DNA of 64,000 nt from RGIG8700 sp045648505 (GTDB taxonomy: Bacteria > Bacillota > Clostridia > RGIG6154), in assembly GCA_045648505.1 (NCBI GenBank), contig JAZROD010000002.1:11333-75332 (forward strand), written 5' to 3'. The translations under genes and the position numbers were made by a program. The first letter of the stretch is position 1, and each line of letters opens with the position of its first letter. The notes beneath the pieces were generated by a model. It did no database searches. It was not told the origin of the DNA and saw only the letters and a list, made by a program, of their open reading frames with translations. Shown here in pieces: positions 11,222-20,600 of this stretch.

Positions 11222-14200
11222 ATGAAAAGACTAATTTCTATTATCCTTGTTCTATTACTGCTTACTATGATGATTGTGCCTGTATCTGCAAGTGGAATAA
11301 AACTTGTAGAAAGTGCAGAGATTGCAACTGAGGGGATTGTTGTTAAAGGAAACACCGGCAGACCGCTTGATAGTGTAACTATGGTACTTCTTAGGTCAGG
11401 AGTTACTGTTGATGCTCTGGCAGATATAGAAAACGAAACGGAATTTTGTGAAAAAATTGCGTATGCAACAGTAGTAACAACAGACTATATGGGCAGTTAC
11501 GAAAAAAAGTTTAAGACAAGCGAGGCAACAGAAGGCGGATTACTCTATGTTACAAACGAAGCTTCGACTGAAGTTGTTCCTATAACAAGAGCAGGAGACA
11601 GTGCTTTTTATACAGGTACTGAATATATTTTCAACTTTGTAGATTACAGAGATGGAGGAATACTCTTTAAAGGCAGAACAGACATAAAAGAAAAGTCCTT
11701 TAAAATCGTTATTCTTAAACCGGGCTACATTTTTGAGGATTATAGGCAAGGTGATGAGTCTTCATTGTATGTAAAGGCAGAGGTAACATCTGATGAATAC
11801 GCCGGATATGAAACACACATAGAGGCAGAATTTGAAGACGGGAAAAAATACAACGCATATTTAGTTACTGATGACATAAACAGCGATGCCTACGGTAAAA
11901 AAATAACAACATTACAAAAACCTGCTGAAATCTATGTGAGCAGGACAAGAACAGGGAAAAATATTTTCTCGTCAATTACAGCTGCAAGAGATTACTTAAG
12001 AACAAATCTTAAAGATGTAGCTGTTGATGTAATAATTGATGGAGGAGAATACAATGTTTCCTCCGCTATAAGCTTTACAAAAGAGGATGTAAGAACAACC
12101 TATACAAGGGTTAAATACACCTCAAAGTATGGCGAAGAAGTTGTAATAAGCGGTGGCGGTAATAAGATAGACAACAAGCACATATCTGAAGTAACAGATC
12201 ATAGCGTCCTTGACAGAGTATATGATGAAGTCAAAGACAGACTTGTGGAAATCGACCTTGCAGCCGCAGGAATATCAGAAAATATAATTAACTTTACAGA
12301 TAAATATGATGGTATTGAAAGATACAAGGTTGTGGCTGTGCCGTATGTATATTTAAACGGAAATCTTCAGTCATTGGCACAATGGCCGAACAACGGTTTT
12401 GCAAATTACGATGCTGTAATTGATGCAGGTGCAAGCTCTGTAAGTATTGAGGAGAATGGGGACTCTTACTTAAATGGTGGCTCTATACAATTTAATAATA
12501 CTGATAAGCTTGAAAGATGGAAAACTGCAACCGACTTGTTCCTTAAAGGCTATTTCTGTTATGCGTGGACAGGAGAATGGGCAAAAGTAGAATCTGTTGA
12601 TACTTTGACAAATGCAATTAACTTTAAATATGCTACTGCTAATGGTATCAAAAATGTTGAAAACAACAACAGATTTGCGGTTATGAATCTTCTTGAGGAA
12701 ATTGATGTTCCGGGAGAGTGGTTCATAGATAAGAGTAAGGGCAAAATGTATTATCTGCCTCCATACGAGCTGACGGAAGATGATGCGCTTGAAATCGGCG
12801 GAGTTGAAGAGGATATTATAAATATATCCGGTGCAAAAAACATCATATTTGAAAATCTTACCATAGAACAAAATTGTGATTTAAAAGCCTTAGATGGTAA
12901 AGCACAGGGTACAGAATACAATAACGGTATTGAGATAAAATCGGCAGAGGCAATTAACATACAGGGATGTACTTTAAGAAACATTGCAGTAAATGGTATT
13001 GCAGTAATTTCAAAAAGTGCCAATGTGTGGGTAGACAGTTGCCGAATTTACAACACAGGATTTAATGGCATCCTTTTGGTTGGTCAGAATGCAGAGACAC
13101 TTGAAAGTACAAATTATATAGTTTCAAACTGTCATATAACGGATGTTTCGTTAAACGGTATGAAGACCAACGGTAATGCAGTACAATTAACGACCACCGG
13201 TGCGATGGTTGAGAATAATGTAATTCATAATATGAAAACCAACGCGATCAGCTATGTAGGCAGTGAAAATGTAATAAGAAACAATGAGATTTATAACAGT
13301 TCTACAGAAAGAGGCGACAGCGGTGCCATTTATACCGGAAGAAGATGGGATAGCGTAGGAAATGTCATTGAAAAGAACTACATACATAAGATTGGTCTTG
13401 ATGAATCTGTAGGCAAGGAAATATGGTATATTTACTTTGATGATAGCTGTGCAGGCAATACAGCAAAATCAAATATACTAGTGGGAAGAAATAAACCACA
13501 TATAAATGGTGTTCAGCTGGCACAGGGACCGAATAATGTTGTTAACTCAAACATATTTGTTAATTTCGGCGAAGCACATAATGTTGATACTTCATACAGA
13601 GCCGGATTTCACGGAACGGTGCTGACAAGTTTGTTGGGCATACCTTATGACAATGAAGTATATAGTGCAAGATATCCATATCTTAAAGAACTTGCAAAGC
13701 TCTACAAGTTTGAAAACAGCACAGGATTGGAACAAAAACTTGAAGATAAAGATCCAAGCTTGTTTGATTATGCGGCATATGAAGAAAATATGACGGTTAA
13801 CAATAACTTAACTAATCAGGGTGAAATCGTATTTGATGAAGGTTGTTGGAATAATGCCACAGCAGGCAGATGGTGGATTACCAACACAGGAAGAGGAAAC
13901 CTTGATACAATGGACATTTCACAGTCAGGAAACGTGGTAAATACAGGAGATGTATTCGTTAATTCAGCTATCGGCGACTACAGAGTAGACACAAATAAGT
14001 TAACAACAGTTCCTGAAGGTGTGCTTACTGAGGATTTTGATTTAAATAAGATTGGTATATTGAAAAAAGTACCAGATGCAAAGAAATTCAAGCTTCTCTA
14101 TCCCTTAAACGGAGAGGTGAATGCAGAAACCTCAATTGTGTTAAGCTGGGAAAAATCTTATGATGCAGACTGCTACGAATATGTTGTTGCAAAGGAAGAA

Positions 14201-14692
14201 AATTTCTCAACAATTTTCAAATCAGGCACTACAACAACAAATTTTGCAGAAATAAGCGGTCTTGATGCAGATACTACATATTATTGGAAGGTTGAAGCAA
14301 AGACATCAGCAAGAATTAAAGAATCTTGGGGTTGTGAACAGATATTTGCTTTTTCAACCTATACAAACAAAGTAAATATTGATATTACATATGGAAATAT
14401 ATCTGCAAAGGATGAGCAGGGTGAGATAGTTGAAACCCCTAAAGCCGGCGAAAAAATTTCTGTTACGGATGTAATAACATCTGATATACCGGTATCGAAG
14501 AAACTTGTATATGTTTTTGCAGTATATAATGGTAAAGGAAGTCTTATTTATACAAAAATAAAGAATATTACCGTAGTATCTAACAAAGATCCTGTTCTGG
14601 TTATGGAATTTATAATGCCTGAGCTTGAAAATACAAACCATTATAAAATATTCAGATGGGAAAGCTTTAAAACATTAAGACCAATATATTAA
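11222..14692 (+). CDS. Secreted right-handed beta-helix protein, paralogue of the preceding gene
   Basis: An 1156-residue protein with a signal peptide (MKRLISIILVLLLL, cut after VSA). The beta-helix starts near residue 236 (IYVSRTRTG) and repeats the landmarks of the upstream protein in order: AQWPNNGF (about 386), EIDVPGEWFIDKS (about 493), then N-x-I rungs to about 840, and a fibronectin type III domain at about 956-1045. The last 100 residues are a separate module ending FRWESFKTLRPIY that recurs at the C-termini of the proteins at 16567-19272 and 32442-36992. It lacks the N-terminal lectin-like domain of its paralogue. The gap from the preceding gene is 39 bp with a good AGGAG site. Probable extracellular polysaccharide-active protein; the substrate is unknown. 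Confidence 0.8.
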   Translation: MKRLISIILVLLLLTMMIVPVSASGIKLVESAEIATEGIVVKGNTGRPLDSVTMVLLRSGVTVDALADIENETEFCEKIAYATVVTTDYMGSYEKKFKTSEATEGGLLYVTNEASTEVVPITRAGDSAFYTGTEYIFNFVDYRDGGILFKGRTDIKEKSFKIVILKPGYIFEDYRQGDESSLYVKAEVTSDEYAGYETHIEAEFEDGKKYNAYLVTDDINSDAYGKKITTLQKPAEIYVSRTRTGKNIFSSITAARDYLRTNLKDVAVDVIIDGGEYNVSSAISFTKEDVRTTYTRVKYTSKYGEEVVISGGGNKIDNKHISEVTDHSVLDRVYDEVKDRLVEIDLAAAGISENIINFTDKYDGIERYKVVAVPYVYLNGNLQSLAQWPNNGFANYDAVIDAGASSVSIEENGDSYLNGGSIQFNNTDKLERWKTATDLFLKGYFCYAWTGEWAKVESVDTLTNAINFKYATANGIKNVENNNRFAVMNLLEEIDVPGEWFIDKSKGKMYYLPPYELTEDDALEIGGVEEDIINISGAKNIIFENLTIEQNCDLKALDGKAQGTEYNNGIEIKSAEAINIQGCTLRNIAVNGIAVISKSANVWVDSCRIYNTGFNGILLVGQNAETLESTNYIVSNCHITDVSLNGMKTNGNAVQLTTTGAMVENNVIHNMKTNAISYVGSENVIRNNEIYNSSTERGDSGAIYTGRRWDSVGNVIEKNYIHKIGLDESVGKEIWYIYFDDSCAGNTAKSNILVGRNKPHINGVQLAQGPNNVVNSNIFVNFGEAHNVDTSYRAGFHGTVLTSLLGIPYDNEVYSARYPYLKELAKLYKFENSTGLEQKLEDKDPSLFDYAAYEENMTVNNNLTNQGEIVFDEGCWNNATAGRWWITNTGRGNLDTMDISQSGNVVNTGDVFVNSAIGDYRVDTNKLTTVPEGVLTEDFDLNKIGILKKVPDAKKFKLLYPLNGEVNAETSIVLSWEKSYDADCYEYVVAKEENFSTIFKSGTTTTNFAEISGLDADTTYYWKVEAKTSARIKESWGCEQIFAFSTYTNKVNIDITYGNISAKDEQGEIVETPKAGEKISVTDVITSDIPVSKKLVYVFAVYNGKGSLIYTKIKNITVVSNKDPVLVMEFIMPELENTNHYKIFRWESFKTLRPIY

Positions 14693-14705
14693 AGGAAGTG
14701 AAAAT

Positions 14706-14981
14706 ATGAAGAAAAAAGAACTTGCAGCAGCTATAAGCAAGAAAACAACTTTTAAAGAAAGTGACATACTTGAAATTCTTGAAACTGCCTTTGATGAAAT
14801 AACAGAAAGTCTTAAAAACGGGGAAGAAGTAAAGCTTTTCGGATTTGGTAAGTTTATAGCAAGAACTTATGGCAAAAGAAACTGCTACAACCCTGTAACA
14901 GGAAAAATGATGACACTTAATGAAAGTGTTCAGCCTGCATTTATTCCTGGACCGAAGTTAAGAGAAAAAATAAATAAATAA
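14706..14981 (+). CDS. HU/IHF-family DNA-binding protein
   Basis: A 91-residue protein matching the length and fold of the HU/IHF family: two N-terminal helices, then a beta arm with GFGKF (about 48-52), the RNxxNPxTG-type arm tip (KRNCYNPVTGK) and a C-terminal PGPKLREKINK helix. HU proteins bend DNA and organise the nucleoid. It is unusual that the gene sits 13 bp after a secreted beta-helix gene and 13 bp before a solute-binding lipoprotein, apparently in the same transcript. It may be the housekeeping HU read from this operon or a specialised paralogue. Start ATG is supported by GGAAGTG upstream. Confidence 0.92.
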   Translation: MKKKELAAAISKKTTFKESDILEILETAFDEITESLKNGEEVKLFGFGKFIARTYGKRNCYNPVTGKMMTLNESVQPAFIPGPKLREKINK

Positions 14982-14994
14982 AGGAGAAGTAGTT

Positions 14995-16509
14995 ATGAAA
15001 AAAGTTTTAGCAATTCTGCTTGCAGCTTTAATGATGATGTCATTTGCTGCATGCGGCACAACAAATGCAAATATCACAAAAACAGACCTTTCTCAGCCTG
15101 TAACCTTAAAGTGGGTTATGCCGGGACCGGGAAATCAGGTTGATGCTGAAAAAGTATTTGCAAAATTCAACGAAGAACTTCATAAAGTGAAGGGATTTGA
15201 AAATGTAACAGTAGAAATTGAAATTATTCCTGTTGCAGACTATGGTCAGAAGATTATGCTTATGCAGACATCAGGCGAACAGATGGACATTATGCAGACA
15301 TACTCACTCGACTATGGTTCAGAATTCAGAAACGGCAGAATTATAGACCTTGCTGATTATATGCACCTTCTTGAAGATACCGTTAAAGAACTTCCTGAAT
15401 GGGTAATTGATATGGGTAAAGTTGATGGCCAGCAGGCGATTATCCCTAACTATCAGAAAATGGTTAGCGCACCATGGGGATTTGCGATTCCTACAGAACA
15501 CAAAAAGTACATTGATGATTGGGATGGCTTCGTTGCAAAGCTTACAGATGTAAAATCATACGATGTATACTATGAAACAATCGAAAATGAATATTTAAGC
15601 AAAGTTAAAGCTGATGGAAATATTGATAAAGGCTGGTCAGTAAATACATATATCAGAAACCTTGAAACTGTTCTTAAACCATTCGTTTTTGACCGTGCTA
15701 CACAGAAAATTCATCATCAGAATATAGAAACTGATGGTTCAATGCCTAAAATGTATACATGGCACAGAAAATTTTCCGAAGCAGGCTATATCAGAAAAGA
15801 TATCTTATCTGCAAAACAGAAAGATGTTGAAGGTAAGAAAGACGGTTCAGTTATGTGGAAAGCACAGTGCTGGCCGGGATACGAAGAAAACTTATCAAAA
15901 GTTAATGATATTGATGTTGCAGCATTCAGAGGCACATCAAAAGACTTTATTCCATACCAGCCGAGTGCAGGTGGATTTGCAATCCCAGCAAACTCACAGT
16001 ATCCTGACGTTGCCATGATGATTATTGACCTTATGAATAGTGATAAGGGTATTGACCTTTACAACCTTCTTGTTTATGGAATTGAAGGTGAACACTACAC
16101 AGTTGTTAAAGAATTAGATGGTGGCGACAAATACATCACACCAAACGGTTATGTTTCAGAAGGAACATCTGCCGCAAAATATGGTCTCTGGAAATGGGTT
16201 GTTGGAAATGCAGAAAATGCATATGTAACATCAAACGAAAAAGAAACATATAAGAAAGAAATTTTTGAAATTCAGAACTTAAACGCAGAACGTTCAGTAT
16301 TAATCGGATTTGTTCCTGATGTAACTTCTGTTGAAACAAAAATCTCACAGATTAAATCAATCAAATCAGATTCAGGACTTTTCGAAGGTGTTCACGAAAA
16401 TGTTGAAGAAGTTTATGCAAATTATGTAAAAGACCTTAAGGCAGCAGGTGTTGACGAAGTAGCAGCTGAACTCCAGACACAGGTTGATGCATTTTTAGCA
16501 AGTAAATAA
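14995..16509 (+). CDS. ABC transporter extracellular solute-binding lipoprotein
   Basis: A 504-residue protein with a lipoprotein signal and lipobox ending at Cys20 (SFAAC). The mature part resembles family-1 sugar-binding proteins, and its last ~150 residues resemble the LipO/LplA-like C-terminal domain (DUF3502) found in oligosaccharide-binding proteins. It would capture a sugar, probably an oligosaccharide, at the outer face of the membrane and deliver it to an ABC permease. No permease or ATPase gene is in the window, so the partner must be encoded elsewhere. A 9-bp stem-loop directly after the stop may raise the stability of this message relative to its neighbours. Confidence 0.9.
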   Translation: MKKVLAILLAALMMMSFAACGTTNANITKTDLSQPVTLKWVMPGPGNQVDAEKVFAKFNEELHKVKGFENVTVEIEIIPVADYGQKIMLMQTSGEQMDIMQTYSLDYGSEFRNGRIIDLADYMHLLEDTVKELPEWVIDMGKVDGQQAIIPNYQKMVSAPWGFAIPTEHKKYIDDWDGFVAKLTDVKSYDVYYETIENEYLSKVKADGNIDKGWSVNTYIRNLETVLKPFVFDRATQKIHHQNIETDGSMPKMYTWHRKFSEAGYIRKDILSAKQKDVEGKKDGSVMWKAQCWPGYEENLSKVNDIDVAAFRGTSKDFIPYQPSAGGFAIPANSQYPDVAMMIIDLMNSDKGIDLYNLLVYGIEGEHYTVVKELDGGDKYITPNGYVSEGTSAAKYGLWKWVVGNAENAYVTSNEKETYKKEIFEIQNLNAERSVLIGFVPDVTSVETKISQIKSIKSDSGLFEGVHENVEEVYANYVKDLKAAGVDEVAAELQTQVDAFLASK

Positions 16510-16510
16510 T

Positions 16511-16532
16511 GAATTGCCCGAAAGGGCAATTC
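16511..16532 (+). promoter_or_regulatory. Intercistronic stem-loop after the solute-binding gene
   Basis: A perfect 9-bp stem (gaattgccc / gggcaattc) with a GAAA tetraloop starts two bases after the TAA codon. There is no strong T run after it, so it looks more like an mRNA 3'-end stabiliser or partial terminator than a full terminator. Such hairpins commonly follow binding-protein genes that need a higher message level than the rest of the operon. Confidence 0.7.
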
Positions 16533-16566
16533 GTTGAAAATATAATTTTCAAAAGGAGAGAATGAT

Positions 16567-19272
16567 ATGAAAAAAATCATAGCATTAATGCTCGCAGTAA
16601 TAATGAGCCTTTCATTATTCATCGTACCTGCATACGCAGATGCAGTTCTTCCTGCACTTGCAGAAGGTAATGCAGTTTACGCAGGTGAGCAGACAGTAAC
16701 AATTAAGCTCGCAGAAGACTGCTCAGAGCTTACAGAAGAACAGAAAGCAAGCATTAAAATCTTAAAGGCAGACGGTACTGATATTTTAAAGGAAGTAAAT
16801 GTTACAGGTAACATTTTAACACTTATTGCATCAGAAACCTTTTATGTTAACGAAAAAGAAGCACTAAATCCTGTTTCATACACACTCGTGTACGGAAACA
16901 CAAACAAATACTTCTATGTTTACGACTTCTGGACACCAAACTTCGTTGCTGATGTAGACAACAAAACTATCGCAGATATTAAGATGACAGGTGGTGGTTG
17001 GGTTGTTGACGTGGTTAATAATAATTCAATTATGTTTGGTGCAGATAATTCTTCTGTATATCTCGATTATGGCGCAATAAAAACAACTGAAAATTTTACT
17101 CTTGTTACAGATGTTTATTTTACAAGACGTTCCCAGACCACTAAACCTTATGGTGCTGCTTTTGCGTTTAATGTTACAAACAACACAGGTTACCCTACAT
17201 TAGTAAGCGGAAAGAATAGAGCTGCTGCAGGTTGGAAATTCCTTAGCAGCGGTGATACTAAATATCATCACACTCAGTTAGTAAAATTTAATGTTTCAAC
17301 AAGTACTGGCAGTATTGGTCTTTCAGATGCAAACCCAAATGAGAACATTCTTCCTATAGCAAACATTAATTTCGCTTATAAAGGAGATAACTTTGGTACA
17401 GATTATGTAAGTGGTGCTACTACTGTGGGAACAGCAGACTTTACTGCTGAAAGCGGAAAAGGAACATTCACAGAAGATACTAAATACCACTATGCTCTTG
17501 ATAAGATGGGTGAAGTAGGTACACTTATGCTTGAGGGCGGTCTTGTAAGCGTACTTGATACTCAGGATGTTTATACTGTAAATGGTAAGGGTAGTGCACC
17601 TAAAACAGGATATATGGCTTTTGACTTCCCACTTTCATCAGGAGCAGCAAAAACTATTTATTCAAATATCAAACTTCTTTCATCTGTTGTCAGCGATGAA
17701 GCATTTAGCATAAAGACTGTTGCTACACCTGAAGATGTTTATGCAGGTGCAAAAACAATTACAGTTAAGTATGCAGAACCTATAACAGAAACAAATATTA
17801 TTGGCGATATTAAGCTTACAAAAGAAGGTGAAGATGTTGCTTTCACTCAGCAGGTGAAGGGCAATATTCTCACTATTATCCCAACAGGCGGATTTGAAAT
17901 TAATGAATTAGGCACAGAAGATAGCGATAAAGTTAAATATCACCTTGAAATCGGCACAACAGTTAAAGATTTCACAGTTGATGTTATCTATAAACCAGAC
18001 TTCAAATTAAACGAAGATGGAACTATCGAAGGTCTTGACATTGCAGAAGGCGATGGTGTTGTAGTAGATTTAATTAAAGGCGAAACAAATTCTTTTGCTA
18101 TGCACACAAGCTCAGGCTCAGTTGCTCTTAAAACTTCTTTAGCTAATCAGGAAAATGTATCTCTTATGGCTGATGTTTACTTTACAGGCTTATTCTATTT
18201 CACAGAAGGATCAAATGGAAAATGGAGCGGATGGACAGAAAAGAGAGGTGCCAGTGCAATCTTTGGTTTTAACGTTTCAACAAACGACGACAGATTGTTT
18301 GAAAAATTTGATACAAGGCTTGGATATGTTGCACCGAATAATGATGTAGCAAGAGCAGGTTGGTATGTGGATCTCAGAAATAATAATGAATATCACAACA
18401 GAAAAGTTGCGGTAATTGATCCAAATGGCGCGAAAGATGAAAAACAGGTTGCTTTTTACGGATATAAGCCTGATTACGAAAAACCTTTGAAAGATACTTT
18501 ATTTACCTCAAGCAATGTAAAAATGGCAGTTATAAGTTATGGAAATAAAAACAACTTCGGAACAGAATTTGCAAATGAAACTGTTAAAACAGGAACAATT
18601 GATTTAGATGCAGTAGCTCAGGAACTTAACAATGATGAAAATATTACACATGAAACACTTACAGAAGATTATAAGAACTACACCTATGCAAATTTTGACA
18701 ACAAGTATGAATATGTAATTGATAAGATGGGTGCAGTTGGTACTCTTATGGTTAATGATGAATTGATAGACGTTCTTGATACACAGGCATACTATGACAG
18801 ATATAATCAGCAGAACGATACTGCTTTAACAGCACCTGTAAAAGGTACATTCACATTCTCAAAGCATTACAATACAAGCAAATACACAAAAACAATCTAC
18901 AGAAACATCAGACTTGTAAAAGCTACTGTTGAAGGTGAAGAAGCTGAAAGAGTTGAAATCGAAAATGTTACATACTTAAACAAAGCTGGCGATGTTCTTG
19001 AAACAATTGCAGGCGAAGCTTTTGTTAAGGGTGCTGTAACAGTTAAAAACTACTTCAAAGAAGAAAAACCTGTAAAAGTTATTGCAATCGCTTATAAAGG
19101 CGAAGAAATGCTTGCAGTTGACATTTTAGATGTTCAATCACCTTTAGGTGCAAATACAAGTGCATCTGCTGAGTACAGCTTTACAGGTCTTTCAGGCTTA
19201 ACAGAAATTAAGGTTGTTGCATGGGATAGCTTTACAAATCTCTTCCCATATTGCGCACCATTTACAAAATAA
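16567..19272 (+). CDS. Secreted protein with two lectin-like modules
   Basis: A 901-residue protein with a signal peptide (MKKIIALMLAVIMSLSLF, cut after AYA). Order: beta domain (about 26-115), lectin-like module copy 1 (about 130-371, ALDKMGEVGTLML), beta domain (about 376-475), module copy 2 (about 478-790, VIDKMGAVGTLMV), then a C-terminal module (about 798-901) ending VVAWDSFTNLFPYC. Copy 2 is especially close to the module in the first gene of the window, down to stretches of shared DNA. No SLH repeats or sortase motif were seen, so it is probably released or held by partners. It is followed by a strong terminator, which makes it the last gene of this transcript. Glycan binding is inferred. 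Confidence 0.82.
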   Translation: MKKIIALMLAVIMSLSLFIVPAYADAVLPALAEGNAVYAGEQTVTIKLAEDCSELTEEQKASIKILKADGTDILKEVNVTGNILTLIASETFYVNEKEALNPVSYTLVYGNTNKYFYVYDFWTPNFVADVDNKTIADIKMTGGGWVVDVVNNNSIMFGADNSSVYLDYGAIKTTENFTLVTDVYFTRRSQTTKPYGAAFAFNVTNNTGYPTLVSGKNRAAAGWKFLSSGDTKYHHTQLVKFNVSTSTGSIGLSDANPNENILPIANINFAYKGDNFGTDYVSGATTVGTADFTAESGKGTFTEDTKYHYALDKMGEVGTLMLEGGLVSVLDTQDVYTVNGKGSAPKTGYMAFDFPLSSGAAKTIYSNIKLLSSVVSDEAFSIKTVATPEDVYAGAKTITVKYAEPITETNIIGDIKLTKEGEDVAFTQQVKGNILTIIPTGGFEINELGTEDSDKVKYHLEIGTTVKDFTVDVIYKPDFKLNEDGTIEGLDIAEGDGVVVDLIKGETNSFAMHTSSGSVALKTSLANQENVSLMADVYFTGLFYFTEGSNGKWSGWTEKRGASAIFGFNVSTNDDRLFEKFDTRLGYVAPNNDVARAGWYVDLRNNNEYHNRKVAVIDPNGAKDEKQVAFYGYKPDYEKPLKDTLFTSSNVKMAVISYGNKNNFGTEFANETVKTGTIDLDAVAQELNNDENITHETLTEDYKNYTYANFDNKYEYVIDKMGAVGTLMVNDELIDVLDTQAYYDRYNQQNDTALTAPVKGTFTFSKHYNTSKYTKTIYRNIRLVKATVEGEEAERVEIENVTYLNKAGDVLETIAGEAFVKGAVTVKNYFKEEKPVKVIAIAYKGEEMLAVDILDVQSPLGANTSASAEYSFTGLSGLTEIKVVAWDSFTNLFPYCAPFTK

Positions 19273-19286
19273 TAAACTAATCAATA

Positions 19287-19326
19287 AAAACTTTCGGTTG
19301 CTCCTTTCGGGACAACCGAAAGTTTT
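19287..19326 (+). terminator. Rho-independent terminator
   Basis: A perfect 14-bp stem (aaaactttcggttg / caaccgaaagtttt) with an inner 3-bp helix, beginning 14 bases after the stop at 19272 and ending in TTTT. It separates the surface-protein cluster from the downstream enzyme cluster. The A run before it and T run after it could work in both directions. Confidence 0.9.
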
Positions 19327-19385
19327 AAAAAATATCACTTAAATTATTCTTATACAACACAATTATCGGAAAAGAGTGAAATGTT

Positions 19386-20582
19386 ATGAAATACGAAAAT
19401 AAATTCGGTATGTTTGTTCACTGGGGTATATATTCTTTACTTGGAATACATGAACAGGCACAGGCAAAGGCTGATATTCCTCATAAGGAATACGATAAGC
19501 TGGTTGGGCAGTTTAACCCTGTTAAATATAATCCAAAACAGTGGGTTTCCCTTGCCAAACAAGCAGGTATGAAATATATCTGCTTTACAGCAAAGCATCA
19601 CGATGGCTTTTGTATGTGGGATACAAAATATACCGATTATAATATAATGAACACACCTTATGGAAAGGATGTGCTCAAAATGCTTGCAGATGAATGTGAA
19701 AAGCAGGGAATGTTACTTTCTATTTATTATTCCTGTCCTGACTGGCATCATAAAAATGGATACAATCCACTTTCATCTCATCAATGGAAAGCAATAGACA
19801 AAACTAATACAGAAACACAGCCTTACAGAGATTATGTAAAAAATCAGATTGCTGAGCTTATGACAAATTACGGAAAAATCTATACTCTGTTCTGGGATAT
19901 ACCACCTAAATATGAGGATAAAAGTATAAACGAGATTGTGCGCAAGCTTCAGCCTGACATCATAATAAATAACAGAGGTTGGGACGAGGGCGATTTCGCA
20001 ACTCCTGAAAGAGAAATTGAAGAGGTTGACTCAACACATTATCCTCATATGATAGAAATGTGTGAATCTGTGGGCGAACAAGCCTGGGGATACAGAAAAA
20101 ATGAAGATTATCACTCTGTAAAATATCTTACATCAACCATCAGCACAATTATGTCTATGGGCGGAAATTATCTTTTGAATGTAGGTCCTATGGCAAACGG
20201 AGAAATCCCAAAACAGGCAAAAAGCGTAATCAAAAAAGTAGGAAACTGGTACAATCGTATGAACGGCACACTTGAAAATTTTGAGGCTGATGACTTTGAC
20301 TACAATGTGAAAAGATGTAAGTGCATTGTAAATAAGAAAAATGGTAAATCATACTTTAATTTTCCTGACGGAATATGTTCAAGTGCGGTAAATATAAAAA
20401 AATACCCCAATGAACCTAAATCTGTTGTACTTTTAAACAACGGTAAAAAGCTTGATTTTAATATCATACCTTTGTACCATAATAATGATACGGGAATTGC
20501 GGAGGATAAATATGTCCATATACATAATATCCCCGTTGAAAAATATTCAAATGAACCTTTAGCAATTGAAATTGAATGGTAA
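19386..20582 (+). CDS. Cytoplasmic alpha-L-fucosidase, glycoside hydrolase family 29
   Basis: A 398-residue protein without a signal peptide. The GH29 landmarks are clear: FGMFVHWGIYS near the N-terminus, FTAKHHDGFCMWDT (residues 67-80), and the strand ending LFWD171 where Asp171 matches the family nucleophile, followed by NNRGW. GH29 enzymes release alpha-L-fucose with retention of configuration. The length is close to the catalytic domain plus a short C-terminal beta domain. The cytoplasmic location implies that fucosylated oligosaccharides are imported first. It opens the enzyme cluster after a terminator; the SD-like element (AAAAGAGTGAAA) lies in the short leader. The acid/base residue was not assigned. 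Confidence 0.93.
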   Translation: MKYENKFGMFVHWGIYSLLGIHEQAQAKADIPHKEYDKLVGQFNPVKYNPKQWVSLAKQAGMKYICFTAKHHDGFCMWDTKYTDYNIMNTPYGKDVLKMLADECEKQGMLLSIYYSCPDWHHKNGYNPLSSHQWKAIDKTNTETQPYRDYVKNQIAELMTNYGKIYTLFWDIPPKYEDKSINEIVRKLQPDIIINNRGWDEGDFATPEREIEEVDSTHYPHMIEMCESVGEQAWGYRKNEDYHSVKYLTSTISTIMSMGGNYLLNVGPMANGEIPKQAKSVIKKVGNWYNRMNGTLENFEADDFDYNVKRCKCIVNKKNGKSYFNFPDGICSSAVNIKKYPNEPKSVVLLNNGKKLDFNIIPLYHNNDTGIAEDKYVHIHNIPVEKYSNEPLAIEIEW

Positions 20583-20600
20583 AAATAGGAGAGAAAATAT

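Noticed and set aside
12470..12871. 133-codon minus-strand frame inside the second beta-helix gene
   Set aside because: Overlaps a conserved beta-helix segment and lacks a ribosome site; a shadow of the plus-strand gene.
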